Source: Bromus sterilis (lineage: Eukaryota > Streptophyta > Magnoliopsida > Poales > Poaceae). Taken from it: a stretch of DNA of 64,000 bases. This document shows, piece after piece, positions 22,517 through 35,819 of the stretch (its first letter is position 1; the number at the start of each line of letters is the position of its first letter). The DNA lies in the NCBI GenBank assembly GCA_950022295.1, contig OX465599.1, positions 2,976,001 through 3,040,000 of the forward strand. Reading direction: 5' to 3'. The notes beneath the pieces are model-generated. The model made no database searches, was not told the DNA's origin, and saw only the letters and a program-made list of their open reading frames with translations. Both the position numbers and the translations under genes were made by a program.

Positions 22517-24719
22517 AGTTTTGGCCAATTCTGGCCTGTTTCATGGGCTATTAATCACCGTTTTGGGTCCCCAGAGTGATTTCCACCATTGACGAACCCC
22601 AGGGTGCATTTACGTGCCGGTCATCAACACTCGCAGTTTTGGCAGATTCTGGGTTGTTTCATGGGCTATCAATCACCGTTTTGGGTCCCCGAAGTGATTT
22701 CCATAATTGACGAACCCAGGGTGCATTTACGTGACGGTCATCAGTCCTCGCACTTTTGGCCGATTCTGGCCTGTTTCATGGGCTATTAATCACCGTTACA
22801 TGGGCTATTAATCACCGTTTTGGGTCCCCGGAGTGATTTCCACCATTGGCGAACCCTAGGGTGCATTTACGTGCCGGTCATCAACACTCGCAGTTTTGGC
22901 CGATTCTGGCCTGTTTCATGGGCTATTAATCACCGTTTTGGGTCCCCAGAGTGATTTCCACCATTGACGAACCCCAGGGTGCATTTACGTGCCGGTCATC
23001 AACACTCGCAATTTTGGCCGATTCTGGCCTGTTTCATGGGCTATTAATCACAGTTACATGGGCTATTAATCACCGTTTTGGATCCCCAGAGTGATTTCCA
23101 TCATTGAAGAACCCAGGGTGCATTTACGTGCCGGTTATCAACACTCGCAGTTTTGGCCGATTCTGGCCTGTTTCATGAGCTATTAATCATCGTTTTGGGT
23201 CCCCGGAGTGATTTCCACCATTGACGAACCCCAGGGTGCATTTACGTGCCGGTCATCAACACTCGCAGTTTTGGCAGATTCTAGGTTGCTTCATGGGCTA
23301 TTAATCACCGTTTTGGGTCCCCGAAGTGATTTCCACAATTGACGAACCCAGGGTGCATTTACGTGACGGTCATCAGTCCTCGCACTTTTGGCCGATTCTG
23401 GCCTATTTCATGGGCTATTAATCACCGTTACATGGGCTATTAATCACCGTTTTGGGTCCCCGGAGTGATTTCCACCATTGACGAACCCCAGGCTGCATTT
23501 ACGTGCCGGTCATCAACACTCGCAGTTTTGGCCGATTCTGGCCTGTTTCATGGGTATTAATCACCGTTTTGGGTCCCCGGAGTGATTTCCACCATTGACG
23601 AACCCTAGGGTGCATTTATGTGCCGGTCATCAACACTCGCAGTTTTGGCCGATTCTGGCCTGTTTCATGGGCTATTAATCACCGTTTTGGGTCCCCGGAG
23701 TGATTTCCACCATTGACGAACCCCAGGGTGCATTTACGTGCCGGTCATCAACACTCGCAATTTTGGCCGATTCTGGCCTGTTTCATGGGTTATTAATCAT
23801 AGTTACATGGGCTATTAATCACCGTTTTGGGTCCCCGGAGTGATTTCCACAATTGAAGAACCCCAGGGTGCATTTACGTAACGGTCATCAGTCCTCGCAC
23901 TTTTGGCCGATTATGGCCTGTTTCATGGGCTATTAATCACCGTTACATGGGCTATTAATCACCGTTTTGGGTCCCCGGAGTAATTTCCACCATTGACGAA
24001 CCCCAGGGTGCATTTACGTGCCGGTCATCAACACTCGCAGTTTTGGCCGATTCTGGCCTGTTTCATGGGCTATTAATCACCGTTTTGGGTCCCCAGAGTG
24101 ATTTCCACCATTGACGAACCCCAGGGTGCATTTACGTGCCGGTCATCAACACTCGCAGTTTTGGCCGATTCTGGCCTGTTTCATGGGCTATTAATCACCG
24201 TTTTGGGTCCCCAGAGTGATTTCCACCATTGACGAACCCCAGGGTGCATTTACGTGCCGGTCATCAACACTCGCAGTTTTGGCCGATTCTGGCCTGTTTT
24301 ATGGGCTATTAATCACCGTTTTGGGTCCCCGGAGTGATTTCCACCATTGACGAACCCCAGGGTGCATTTACGTGCCGGTCATCAACACTCGCAATTTTGG
24401 CCGATTCTGGCCTGTTTCATGGGTTATTAATCATAGTTACATGGGCTATTAATCACCGTTTTGGGTCCCCGGAGTGATTTCCACCATTGACGAACCCCAG
24501 GCTGCATTTACGTGCCGGTCATCAACACTCGCAGTTTTGGCCGATTCTGGCCTGTTTCATGGGTATTAATCACCGTTTTGGGTCCCCGGAGTGATTTCCA
24601 CCATTGACGAACCCTAGGGTGCATTTATGTGCCGGTCATCAACACTCGCAGTTTTGGCCGATTCTGGCCTGTTTCATGGGCTATTAATCACCGTTTTGGG
24701 TCCCCGGAGTGATTTCCAC
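22469..24719. repeat. Mosaic of A and C monomers
   Basis: A3-A7 (22469-23101, with GGCCAATTC in A3 as at 1195) pass into C2-C6 (23102-23710), then A1-A3 (23711-24108) and two plain monomers at 24109 and 24227. The second plain monomer has the rare CTGTTTTATGGGC. An A1/B3-type monomer (24345) and C5-C6 (24485-24719) follow. The A7-to-C2 join is the same one used in the 2,552-bp HOR to the right, so this looks like a decayed or rearranged neighbour of it. Confidence 0.85.
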
Positions 24720-27271
24720 CATTGACGAACCCCAGGGTGCATTTACGTGCCGGTCATCAACACTCGCAATTTTGGCCGATTCTGGCCTGTTTCATGGGTT
24801 ATTAATCATAGTTACATGGGCTATTAATCACCGTTTTGGGTCCCCGGAGTGATTTCCACAATTGAAGAACCCCAGGGTGCATTTACGTAACGGTCATCAG
24901 TCCTCGCACTTTTGGCCGATTATGGCCTGTTTCATGGGCTATTAATCACCGTTACATGGGCTATTAATCACCGTTTTGGGTCCCCGGAGTGATTTCCACC
25001 ATTGACGAACCCCAGGGTGCATTTACGTGCCGGTCATCAACACTCGCAGTTTTGGCCGATTCTGGCCTGTTTCATGGGCTATTAATCACCGTTTTGGGTC
25101 CCCAGAGTGATTTCCACCATTGACGAACCCCAGGGTGCATTTACGTGCCGGTCATCAACACTCGCAGTTTTGGCAGATTCTGGGTTGTTTCATGGGCTAT
25201 CAATCACCGTTTTGGGTCCCCGAAGTGATTTCCATAATTGACGAACCCAGGGTGCATTTACGTGACGGTCATCAGTCCTCGCACTTTTGGCCGATTCTGG
25301 CCTGTTTCATGGGCTATTAATCACCGTTACATGGGCTATTAATCACCGTTTTGGGTCCCCGGAGTGATTTCCACCATTGGCGAACCCTAGGGTGCATTTA
25401 CGTGCCGGTCATCAACACTCGCAGTTTTGGCCGATTCTGGCCTGTTTCATGGGCTATTAATCACCGTTTTGGGTCCCCAGAGTGATTTCCACCATTGACG
25501 AACCCCAGGGTGCATTTACGTGCCGGTCATCAACACTCGCAATTTTGGCCGATTCTGGCCTGTTTCATGGGCTATTAATCACAGTTACATGGGCTATTAA
25601 TCACCGTTTTGGATCCCCAGAGTGATTTCCATCATTGAAGAACCCAGGGTGCATTTACGTGCCGGTTATCAACACACGCAGTTTTGACCGATTCTGGCCT
25701 GTTTCATGAGCTATTAATCACCGTTTTGGGTCCCCGGAGTGATTTCCACAATTGACGAACCCCAGGGTGCATTTACGTGCCGGTCATCAACACTCGCAAT
25801 TTTGGCCGATTCTGGCCTGTTTCATGGGTTATTAATCATAGTTACATGGGCTATTAATCACCGTTTTGGGTCCCCGGAGTGATTTCCACAATTGAAGAAC
25901 CCCAGGGTGCATTTACGTAACGGTCATCAGTCCTCGCACTTTTGGCCGATTATGGCCTGTTTCATGGGCTATTAATCACCGTTACATGGGCTATTAATCA
26001 CCGTTTTGGGTCCCCGGAGTGATTTCCACCATTGACGAACCCCAGGGTGCATTTACGTGCCGGTCATCAACACTCGCAGTTTTGGCCGATTCTGGCCTGT
26101 TTCATGGGCTATTAATCACCGTTTTGGGTCCCCAGAGTGATTTCCACCATTGACGAACCCCAGGGTGCATTTACGTGCCGGTCATCAACACTCGCAGTTT
26201 TGGCAGATTCTGGGTTGTTTCATGGGCTATCAATCACCGTTTTGGGTCCCCGAAGTGATTTCCATAATTGACGAACCCAGGGTGCATTTACGTGACGGTC
26301 ATCAGTCCTCGCACTTTTGGCCGATTCTGGCCTGTTTCATGGGCTATTAATCACCGTTACATGGGCTATTAATCACCGTTTTGGGTCCCCGGAGTGATTT
26401 CCACCATTGGCGAACCCTAGGGTGCATTTACGTGCCGGTCATCAACACTCGCAGTTTTGGCCGATTCTGGCCTGTTTCATGGGCTATTAATCACCGTTTT
26501 GGGTCCCCAGAGTGATTTCCACCATTGACGAACCCCAGGGTGCATTTACGTGCCGGTCATCAACACTCGCAATTTTGGCCGATTCTGGCCTGTTTCATGG
26601 GCTATTAATCACAGTTACATGGGCTATTAATCACCGTTTTGGATCCCCAGAGTGATTTCCATCATTGAAGAACCCAGGGTGCATTTACGTGCCGGTTATC
26701 AACACTCGCAGTTTTGGCCGATTCTGGCCTGTTTCATGAGCTATTAATCATCGTTTTGGGTCCCCGGAGTGATTTCCACCATTGACGAACCCCAGGGTGC
26801 ATTTACGTGCCGGTCATCAACACTCGCAGTTTTGGCAGATTCTAGGTTGCTTCATGGGCTATTAATCACCGTTTTGGGTCCCCGAAGTGATTTCCACAAT
26901 TGACGAACCCAGGGTGCATTTACGTGACGGTCATCAGTCCTCGCACTTTTGGCCGATTCTGGCCTATTTCATGGGCTATTAATCACCGTTACATGGGCTA
27001 TTAATCACCGTTTTGGGTCCCCGGAGTGATTTCCACCATTGACGAACCCCAGGCTGCATTTACGTGCCGGTCATCAACACTCGCAGTTTTGGCCGATTCT
27101 GGCCTGTTTCATGGGTATTAATCACCGTTTTGGGTCCCCGGAGTGATTTCCACCATTGACGAACCCTAGGGTGCATTTATGTGCCGGTCATCAACACTCG
27201 CAGTTTTGGCCGATTCTGGCCTGTTTCATGGGCTATTAATCACCGTTTTGGGTCCCCGGAGTGATTTCCAC
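24720..27271. repeat. 20-monomer HOR of 2,552 bp, copy 1
   Basis: Composition A1-A8 (24720-25749, 1,030 bp), A1-A7 (25750-26662, 913 bp) and C2-C6 (26663-27271, 609 bp) sums to 2,552. The A7-to-C2 join falls right after the GGATCC variant. The step to the next copy is exact: A4 begins at 25118 and 27670, and the second A4 at 26148 and 28700. Confidence 0.92.
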
Positions 27272-29214
27272 CATTGACGAACCCCAGGGTGCATTTACGT
27301 GCCGGTCATCAACACTCGCAATTTTGGCCGATTCTGGCCTGTTTCATGGGTTATTAATCATAGTTACATGGGCTATTAATCACCGTTTTGGGTCCCCGGA
27401 GTGATTTCCACAATTGAAGAACCCCAGGGTGCATTTACGTAACGGTCATCAGTCCTCGCACTTTTGGCCGATTATGGCCTGTTTCATGGGCTATTAATCA
27501 CCGTTACATGGGCTATTAATCACCGTTTTGGGTCCCCGGAGTGATTTCCACCATTGACGAACCCCAGGGTGCATTTACGTGCCGGTCATCAACACTCGCA
27601 GTTTTGGCCGATTCTGGCCTGTTTCATGGGCTATTAATCACCGTTTTGGGTCCCCAGAGTGATTTCCACCATTGACGAACCCCAGGGTGCATTTACGTGC
27701 CGGTCATCAACACTCGCAGTTTTGGCAGATTCTGGGTTGTTTCATGGGCTATCAATCACCGTTTTGGGTCCCCGAAGTGATTTCCATAATTGACGAACCC
27801 AGGGTGCATTTACGTGACGGTCATCAGTCCTCGCACTTTTGGCCGATTCTGGCCTGTTTCATGGGCTATTAATCACCGTTACATGGGCTATTAATCACCG
27901 TTTTGGGTCCCCGGAGTGATTTCCACCATTGGCGAACCCTAGGGTGCATTTACGTGCCGGTCATCAACACTCGCAGTTTTGGCCGATTCTGGCCTGTTTC
28001 ATGGGCTATTAATCACCGTTTTGGGTCCCCAGAGTGATTTCCACCATTGACGAACCCCAGGGTGCATTTACGTGCCGGTCATCAACACTCGCAATTTTGG
28101 CCGATTCTGGCCTGTTTCATGGGCTATTAATCACAGTTACATGGGCTATTAATCACCGTTTTGGATCCCCAGAGTGATTTCCATCATTGAAGAACCCAGG
28201 GTGCATTTACGTGCCGGTTATCAACACACGCAGTTTTGACCGATTCTGGCCTGTTTCATGAGCTATTAATCACCGTTTTGGGTCCCCGGAGTGATTTCCA
28301 CAATTGACGAACCCCAGGGTGCATTTACGTGCCGGTCATCAACACTCGCAATTTTGGCCGATTCTGGCCTGTTTCATGGGTTATTAATCATAGTTACATG
28401 GGCTATTAATCACCGTTTTGGGTCCCCGGAGTGATTTCCACAATTGAAGAACCCCAGGGTGCATTTACGTAACGGTCATCAGTCCTCGCACTTTTGGCCG
28501 ATTATGGCCTGTTTCATGGGCTATTAATCACCGTTACATGGGCTATTAATCACCGTTTTGGGTCCCCGGAGTGATTTCCACCATTGACGAACCCCAGGGT
28601 GCATTTACGTGCCGGTCATCAACACTCGCAGTTTTGGCCGATTCTGGCCTGTTTCATGGGCTATTAATCACCGTTTTGGGTCCCCAGAGTGATTTCCACC
28701 ATTGACGAACCCCAGGGTGCATTTACGTGCCGGTCATCAACACTCGCAGTTTTGGCAGATTCTGGGTTGTTTCATGGGCTATCAATCACCGTTTTGGGTC
28801 CCCGAAGTGATTTCCATAATTGACGAACCCAGGGTGCATTTACGTGACGGTCATCAGTCCTCGCACTTTTGGCCGATTCTGGCCTGTTTCATGGGCTATT
28901 AATCACCGTTACATGGGCTATTAATCACCGTTTTGGGTCCCCGGAGTGATTTCCACCATTGGCGAACCCTAGGGTGCATTTACGTGCCGGTCATCAACAC
29001 TCGCAGTTTTGGCCGATTCTGGCCTGTTTCATGGGCTATTAATCACCGTTTTGGGTCCCCAGAGTGATTTCCACCATTGACGAACCCCAGGGTGCATTTA
29101 CGTGCCGGTCATCAACACTCGCAATTTTGGCCGATTCTGGCCTGTTTCATGGGCTATTAATCACAGTTACATGGGCTATTAATCACCGTTTTGGGTCCCC
29201 GGAGTGATTTCCAC
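27272..29214. repeat. 20-monomer HOR of 2,552 bp, copy 2 (partial, A part only)
   Basis: A1-A8 (27272-28301) and A1-A7 (28302-29214) match copy 1 at +2,552. Identity ends at about 29192, where this copy has TTGGGTCCCCGG instead of the GGATCC variant and passes into B1 rather than C2. The exchange point therefore lies inside the A7 monomer. Confidence 0.9.
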
Positions 29215-30552
29215 CATTGACGAACCCTAGGGTGCATTTACGTGCCGGTCATCAACACTCGCAGTTTTGGCCGATTCTGGCCTGTTTCATGGGTATTAAT
29301 CACCGTTTTGGGTCCCCGGAGTGATTTCCACCATTGACGAACCCTAGGGTGCATTTATGTGCCGGTCATCAACACTCGCAGTTTTGGCCGATTCTGGCCT
29401 GTTTCATGGGCTATTAATCACCGTTTTGGGTCCCCGGAGTGATTTCCACCATTGACGAACCCCAGGGTGCATTTACGTGCCGGTCATCAACACTCGCAAT
29501 TTTGGCCGATTCTGGCCTGTTTCATGGGTTATTAATCATAGTTACATGGGCTATTAATCACCGTTTTGGGTCCCCGGAGTGATTTCCACAATTGACGAAC
29601 CCCGGGGTGCATTTACGTAACGGTCATCAGTCCTCGCACTTTTGGCCGATTCTGGCCTGTTTCATGGGCTATTAATCACCGTTTTGGGTCCCCGGAGTGA
29701 TTTCCACCATTGACGAACCCCAGGGTGCATTTACGTGCCGGTCATCAACACTCGCAGTTTTGGCCGATTCTGACCTGTGTCATGGGCTATTAATCACCGT
29801 TTTTGGTCCCCAGAGTGATTTCCACCATTGACGAACCCCAGGGTGCATTTACGAGCCGGTCATCAACACTCGCAGTTTTGGCCGATTCTGGCCTGTTTCA
29901 TGGGTATTAATCACCGTTTTGGGTCCCCGGAGTGATTTCCACAATTGACGAACCCCGGGGTGCATTTACGTAACGGTCATCAGTCCTCGCACTTTTGGCC
30001 GATTCTGGCCTGTTTCATGGGCTATTAATCACCGTTTTGGGTCCCCGGAGTGATTTCCACCATTGACGAACCCAGGGTGCATTTACGTGCCGGTCATCAA
30101 CACTCGCAGTTTTGGCAGATTCTGGCCTGTTTCATGGGCTATTAATCACCGTTTTGGGTCCCCGGAGTGATTTCCACCATTGACGAACCCCAGGGTGCAT
30201 TTACGTGCCGGTCATCAACACTCGCTATTTTGGCCGATTCTGGCCTGTTTCATGGGCTATTAATCACAGTTACATGGGCTATTAATCACCGTTTTGGATC
30301 CCCAGAGTGATTTCCATCATTGAAGAACCCAGGGTGCATTTACGTGCCGGTTATCAACACTCGCAGTTTTGGCCGATTCTGGCCTGTTTCATGAGCTATT
30401 AATCACCGTTTTGGGTCCCCAGAGTGATTTCCACCATTGACGAACCCCAGGGTGCATTTACGTGCCGGTCATCAACACTCGCAGTTTTGTCAGATTTTGG
30501 GTTGTTTCATGGGCTATTAATCACCGTTTTGGGTCCCCAGAGTGATTTCCAC
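29215..30552. repeat. B1-B11 run, 1,338 bp
   Basis: Eleven monomers with the B1-B11 marks in order: CCCTAGGG, ATTTATGTG, CATAGTTA, CCCCGGGG, GACCTGTGTC, TTTACGAGCC, CCCCGGGG, short C-run, TCGCTATTTT, GGTTATCAACACTCG, TTTTGTCAGATTTTGGG. B8 here has TTTTGGCAGATTCTGGCC (near 30115), which mixes the A4-type GGCAGATTC with the ordinary ending. B11 ends CCCCAGAG, as A3 does, and leads directly into A4 at 30553, where B12 would be expected. Confidence 0.88.
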
Positions 30553-31228
30553 CATTGACGAACCCCAGGGTGCATTTACGTGCCGGTCATCAACACTCGC
30601 AGTTTTGGCAGATTCTGGGTTGTTTCATGGGCTATCAATCACCGTTTTGGGTCCCCGAAGTGATTTCCATAATTGACGAACCCAGGGTGCATTTACGTGA
30701 CGGTCATCAGTCCTCGCACTTTTGGCCGATTCTGGCCTGTTTCATGGGCTATTAATCACCGTTACATGGGCTATTAATCACCGTTTTGGGTCCCCGGAGT
30801 GATTTCCACCATTGGCGAACCCTAGGGTGCATTTACGTGCCGGTCATCAACACTCGCAATTTTGGCCGATTCTGGCCTGTTTCATGGGTTATTAATCATA
30901 GTTACATGGGCTATTAATCACCGTTTTGGGTCCCCAGAGTGATTTCCACCATTGACGAACCCCAGGGTGCATTTACGTGCCGGTCATCAACACTCGCAAT
31001 TTTGGCCGATTCTGGCCTGTTTCATGGGCTATTAATCACAGTTACATGGGCTATTAATCACAGTTACATGGGCTATTAATCACCGTTTTGGATCCCCAGA
31101 GTGATTTCCATCATTGAAGAACCCAGGGTGCATTTACGTGCCGGTTATCAACACACGCAGTTTTGACCGATTCTGGCCTGTTTCATGAGCTATTAATCAC
31201 CGTTTTGGGTCCCCGGAGTGATTTCCAC
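30553..31228. repeat. A4-A8 segment with extra 22-bp copies, 676 bp
   Basis: A4 (30553), A5 (30671), a monomer at 30810 that starts as A6 (ATTGGCGAACCCTAGGG) but ends as A1 (CAATTTTGG, CATAGTTA), an A7 with three 22-bp copies (30950-31111) and A8. An ordinary A4-A8 is 632 bp, so the 44 extra bases are exactly two additional 22-bp copies. Confidence 0.88.
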
Positions 31229-34038
31229 AATTGACGAACCCCAGGGTGCATTTACGTGCCGGTCATCAACACTCGCAATTTTGGCCGATTCTGGCCTGTT
31301 TCATGGGTTATTAATCATAGTTACATGGGCTATTAATCACCGTTTTGGGTCCCCGGAGTGATTTCCACAATTGAAGAACCCCAGGGTGCATTTACGTAAC
31401 GGTCATCAGTCCTCGCACTTTTGGCCGATTATGGCCTGTTTCATGGGCTATTAATCACCGTTACATGGGCTATTAATCACCGTTTTGGGTCCCCGGAGTG
31501 ATTTCCACCATTGACGAACCCCAGGGTGCATTTACGTGCCGGTCATCAACACTCGCAGTTTTGGCCGATTCTGGCCTGTTTCATGGGCTATTAATCACCG
31601 TTTTGGGTCCCCAGAGTGATTTCCACCATTGACGAACCCCAGGGTGCATTTACGTGCCGGTCATCAACACTCGCAGTTTTGGCAGATTCTGGGTTGTTTC
31701 ATGGGCTATCAATCACCGTTTTGGGTCCCCGAAGTGATTTCCATAATTGACGAACCCAGGGTGCATTTACGTGACGGTCATCAGTCCTCGCACTTTTGGC
31801 CGATTCTGGCCTGTTTCATGGGCTATTAATCACCGTTACATGGGCTATTAATCACCGTTTTGGGTCCCCGGAGTGATTTCCACCATTGGCGAACCCTAGG
31901 GTGCATTTACGTGCCGGTCATCAACACTCGCAGTTTTGGCCGATTCTGGCCTGTTTCATGGGCTATTAATCACCGTTTTGGGTCCCCAGAGTGATTTCCA
32001 CCATTGACGAACCCCAGGGTGCATTTACGTGCCGGTCATCAACACTCGCAATTTTGGCCGATTCTGGCCTGTTTCATGGGCTATTAATCACCGTTTTGGG
32101 TCCCCAGAGTGATTTCCACCATTGACGAACCCCAGGGTGCATTTACGTGCCGGTCATCAACACTCGCAATTTTGGCCGATTCTGGCCTGTTTCATGGGCT
32201 ATTAATCACAGTTACATGGGCTATTAATCACCGTTTTGGGTCCCCGGAGTGATTTCCACCATTGACGAACCCTAGGGTGCATTTACGTGCCGGTCATCAA
32301 CACTCGCAGTTTTGGCCGATTCTGGCCTGTTTCCTGGGTATTAATCACCGTTTTGGGTCCCCGGAGTGATTTCCACCATTGACGAACCCTAGGGTGCATT
32401 TATGTGCCGGTCATCAACACTCGCAGTTTTGGCCGATTCTGGCCTGTTTCATGGGCTATTAATCACCGTTTTGGGTCCCCGGAGTGATTTCCACCATTGA
32501 CGAACCCCAGGGTGCATTTACGTGCCGGTCATCAACACTCGCAATTTTGGCCGATTCTGGCCTGTTTCATGGGTTATTAATCATAGTTACATGGGCTATT
32601 AATCACCGTTTTGGGTCCCCGGAGTGATTTCCACAATTGACGAACCCCGGGGTGCATTTACGTAACGGTCATCAGTCCTCGCACTTTTGGCCGATTTTGG
32701 CCTGTTTCATGGGCTATTAATCACCGTTTTGGGTCCCCGGAGTGATTTCCACCATTGACGAACCCCAGGGTGCATTTACGTGCCGGTCATCAACACTCGC
32801 AGTTTTGGCCGATTCTGACCTGTGTCATGGGCTATTAATCACCGTTTTTGGTCCCCAGAGTGATTTCCACCATTGACGAACCCCAGGGTGCATTTACGAG
32901 CCGGTCATCAACACTCGCAGTTTTGGCCGATTCTGGCCTATTTCATGGGTATTAATCACCGTTTTGGGTCCCCGGAGTGATTTCCACAATTGACGAACCC
33001 CGGGGTGCATTTACGTAACGGTCATCAGTCCTCGCACTTTTGGCCGATTCTGGCCTGTTTCATGGGCTATTAATCACCGTTTTGGGTCCCCGGAGTGATT
33101 TCCACCATTGACGAACCCAGGGTGCATTTACGTGCCGGTCATCAACACTCGCAGTTTTGGCCGATTCTGGCCTGTTTCATGGGCTATTAATCACCGTTTT
33201 GGGTCCCCGGAGTGATTTCCACCATTGACGAACCCCAGGGTGCATTTACGTGCCGGTCATCAACACTCGCTATTTTGGCCGATTCTGGCCTGTTTCATGG
33301 GCTATTAATCACAGTTACATGGGCTATTAATCACCGTTTTGGATCCCCAGAGTGATTTCCATCATTGAAGAACCCAGGGTGCATTTACGTGCCGGTTATC
33401 AACACTCGCAGTTTTGGCCGATTCTGGCCTGTTTCATGAGCTATTAATCACCGTTTTGGGTCCCCAGAGTGATTTCCACCATTGACGAACCCCAGGGTGC
33501 ATTTACGTGCCGGTCATCAACACTCGCAGTTTTGTCAGATTTTGGGTTGTTTCATGGGCTATTAATCACCGTTTTGGGTCCCCGAAGTGATTTCCACAAT
33601 TGACGAACCCCAGGGTGCATTTACGTGACGGTCATCAGTCCTCGCACTTTTGGCAGATTCTGGGTTGTTTCATGGGCTATTAATCACCGTTACATGGGCT
33701 ATTAATCATAGTTACATGGGCTATTAATCACCGTTTTGGGTCCCCAGAGTGATTTCCACCATTGACGAACCCCAGGGTGCATTTACGTGCCGGTCATCAA
33801 CACTCGCAATTTTGGCCGATTCTGGCCTGTTTCATGGGCTATTAATCACAGTTACATGGGCTATTAATCACAGTTACATGGGCTATTAATCACCGTTTTG
33901 GATCCCCAGAGTGATTTCCATCATTGAAGAACCCAGGGTGCATTTACGTGCCGGTTATCAACACACGCAGTTTTGACCGATTCTGGCCTGTTTCATGAGC
34001 TATTAATCACCGTTTTGGGTCCCCGGAGTGATTTCCAC
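31229..34038. repeat. 22-monomer HOR of 2,810 bp
   Basis: This is the 2,692-bp 21-mer (A1-A7, B1-B11, three 117-162 bp monomers) with one extra A7-like 118-bp monomer at 32002-32119. It carries rare variants: TTTCCTGGG near 32333 in B1, GATTTTGGCC near 32693 in B4 and GGCCTATTTC near 32936 in B6. All three recur in the 40856 copy but not together in the adjacent 34039 copy. Confidence 0.9.
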
Positions 34039-35819
34039 AATTGACGAACCCCAGGGTGCATTTACGTGCCGGTCATCAACACTCGCAATTTTGGCCGATT
34101 CTGGCCTGTTTCATGGGTTATTAATCATAGTTACATGGGCTATTAATCACCGTTTTGGGTCCCCGGAGTGATTTCCACAATTGAAGAACCCCAGGGTGCA
34201 TTTACGTAACGGTCATCAGTCCTCGCACTTTTGGCCGATTATGGCCTGTTTCATGGGCTATTAATCACCGTTACATGGGCTATTAATCACCGTTTTGGGT
34301 CCCCGGAGTGATTTCCACCATTGACGAACCCCAGGGTGCATTTACGTGCCGGTCATCAACACTCGCAGTTTTGGCCGATTCTGGCCTGTTTCATGGGCTA
34401 TTAATCACCGTTTTGGGTCCCCAGAGTGATTTCCACCATTGACGAACCCCAGGGTGCATTTACGTGCCGGTCATCAACACTCGCAGTTTTGGCAGATTCT
34501 GGGTTGTTTCATGGGCTATCAATCACCGTTTTGGGTCCCCGAAGTGATTTCCATAATTGACGAACCCAGGGTGCATTTACGTGACGGTCATCAGTCCTCG
34601 CACTTTTGGCCGATTCTGGCCTGTTTCATGGGCTATTAATCACCGTTACATGGGCTATTAATCACCGTTTTGGGTCCCCGGAGTGATTTCCACCATTGGC
34701 GAACCCTAGGGTGCATTTACGTGCCGGTCATCAACACTCGCAGTTTTGGCCGATTCTGGCCTGTTTCATGGGCTATTAATCACCGTTTTGGGTCCCCAGA
34801 GTGATTTCCACCATTGACGAACCCCAGGGTGCATTTACGTGCCGGTCATCAACACTCGCAATTTTGGCCGATTCTGGCCTGTTTCATGGGCTATTAATCA
34901 CAGTTACATGGGCTATTAATCACCGTTTTGGGTCCCCGGAGTGATTTCCACCATTGACGAACCCTAGGGTGCATTTACGTGCCGGTCATCAACACTCGCA
35001 GTTTTGGCCGATTCTGGCCTGTTTCATGGGTATTAATCACCGTTTTGGGTCCCCGGAGTGATTTCCACCATTGACGAACCCTAGGGTGCATTTATGTGCC
35101 GGTCATCAACACTCGCAGTTTTGGCCGATTCTGGCCTGTTTCATGGGCTATTAATCACCGTTTTGGGTCCCCGGAGTGATTTCCACCATTGACGAACCCC
35201 AGGGTGCATTTACGTGCCGCTCATCAACACTCGCAATTTTGGCCGATTCTGGCCTGTTTCATGGGTTATTAATCATAGTTACATGGGCTATTAATCACCG
35301 TTTTGGGTCCCCGGAGTGATTTCCACAATTGACGAACCCCGGGGTGCATTTACGTAACGGTCATCAGTCCTCGCACTTTTGGCCGATTCTGGCCTGTTTC
35401 ATGGGCTATTAATCACCGTTTTGGGTCCCCGGAGTGATTTCCACCATTGACGAACCCCAGGGTGCATTTACGTGCCGGTCATCAACACTCGCAGTTTTGG
35501 CCGATTCTGACCTGTGTCATGGGCTATTAATCACCGTTTTTGGTCCCCAGAGTGATTTCCACCATTGACGAACCCCAGGGTGCATTTACGAGCCGGTCAT
35601 CAACACTCGCAGTTTTGGCCGATTCTGGCCTGTTTCATGGGTATTAATCACCGTTTTGTGTCCCCGGAGTGATTTCCACAATTGACGAACCCCGGGGTGC
35701 ATTTACGTAACGGTCATCAGTCCTCGCACTTTTGGCCGATTCTGGCCTGTTTCATGGGCTATTAATCACCGTTACATGGGCTATTAATCACCGTTTTGGG
35801 TCCCCGGAGTGATTTCCAC
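34039..35819. repeat. Partial HOR: A1-A7, B1-B6 and a B7/A5 hybrid
   Basis: A1-A7 (34039-34951) and B1-B6 (34952-35679) follow the 21-mer plan. The next monomer, 35680-35819, starts as B7 (CCCCGGGG, ACGTAACGG) but ends as A5, with the 22-bp duplication and the following A6 mark ATTGGCGAACCCTAGGG. Local single-base variants are GTGCCGCTCATC near 35217 and TTTTGTGTCCCC near 35657. Confidence 0.88.
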
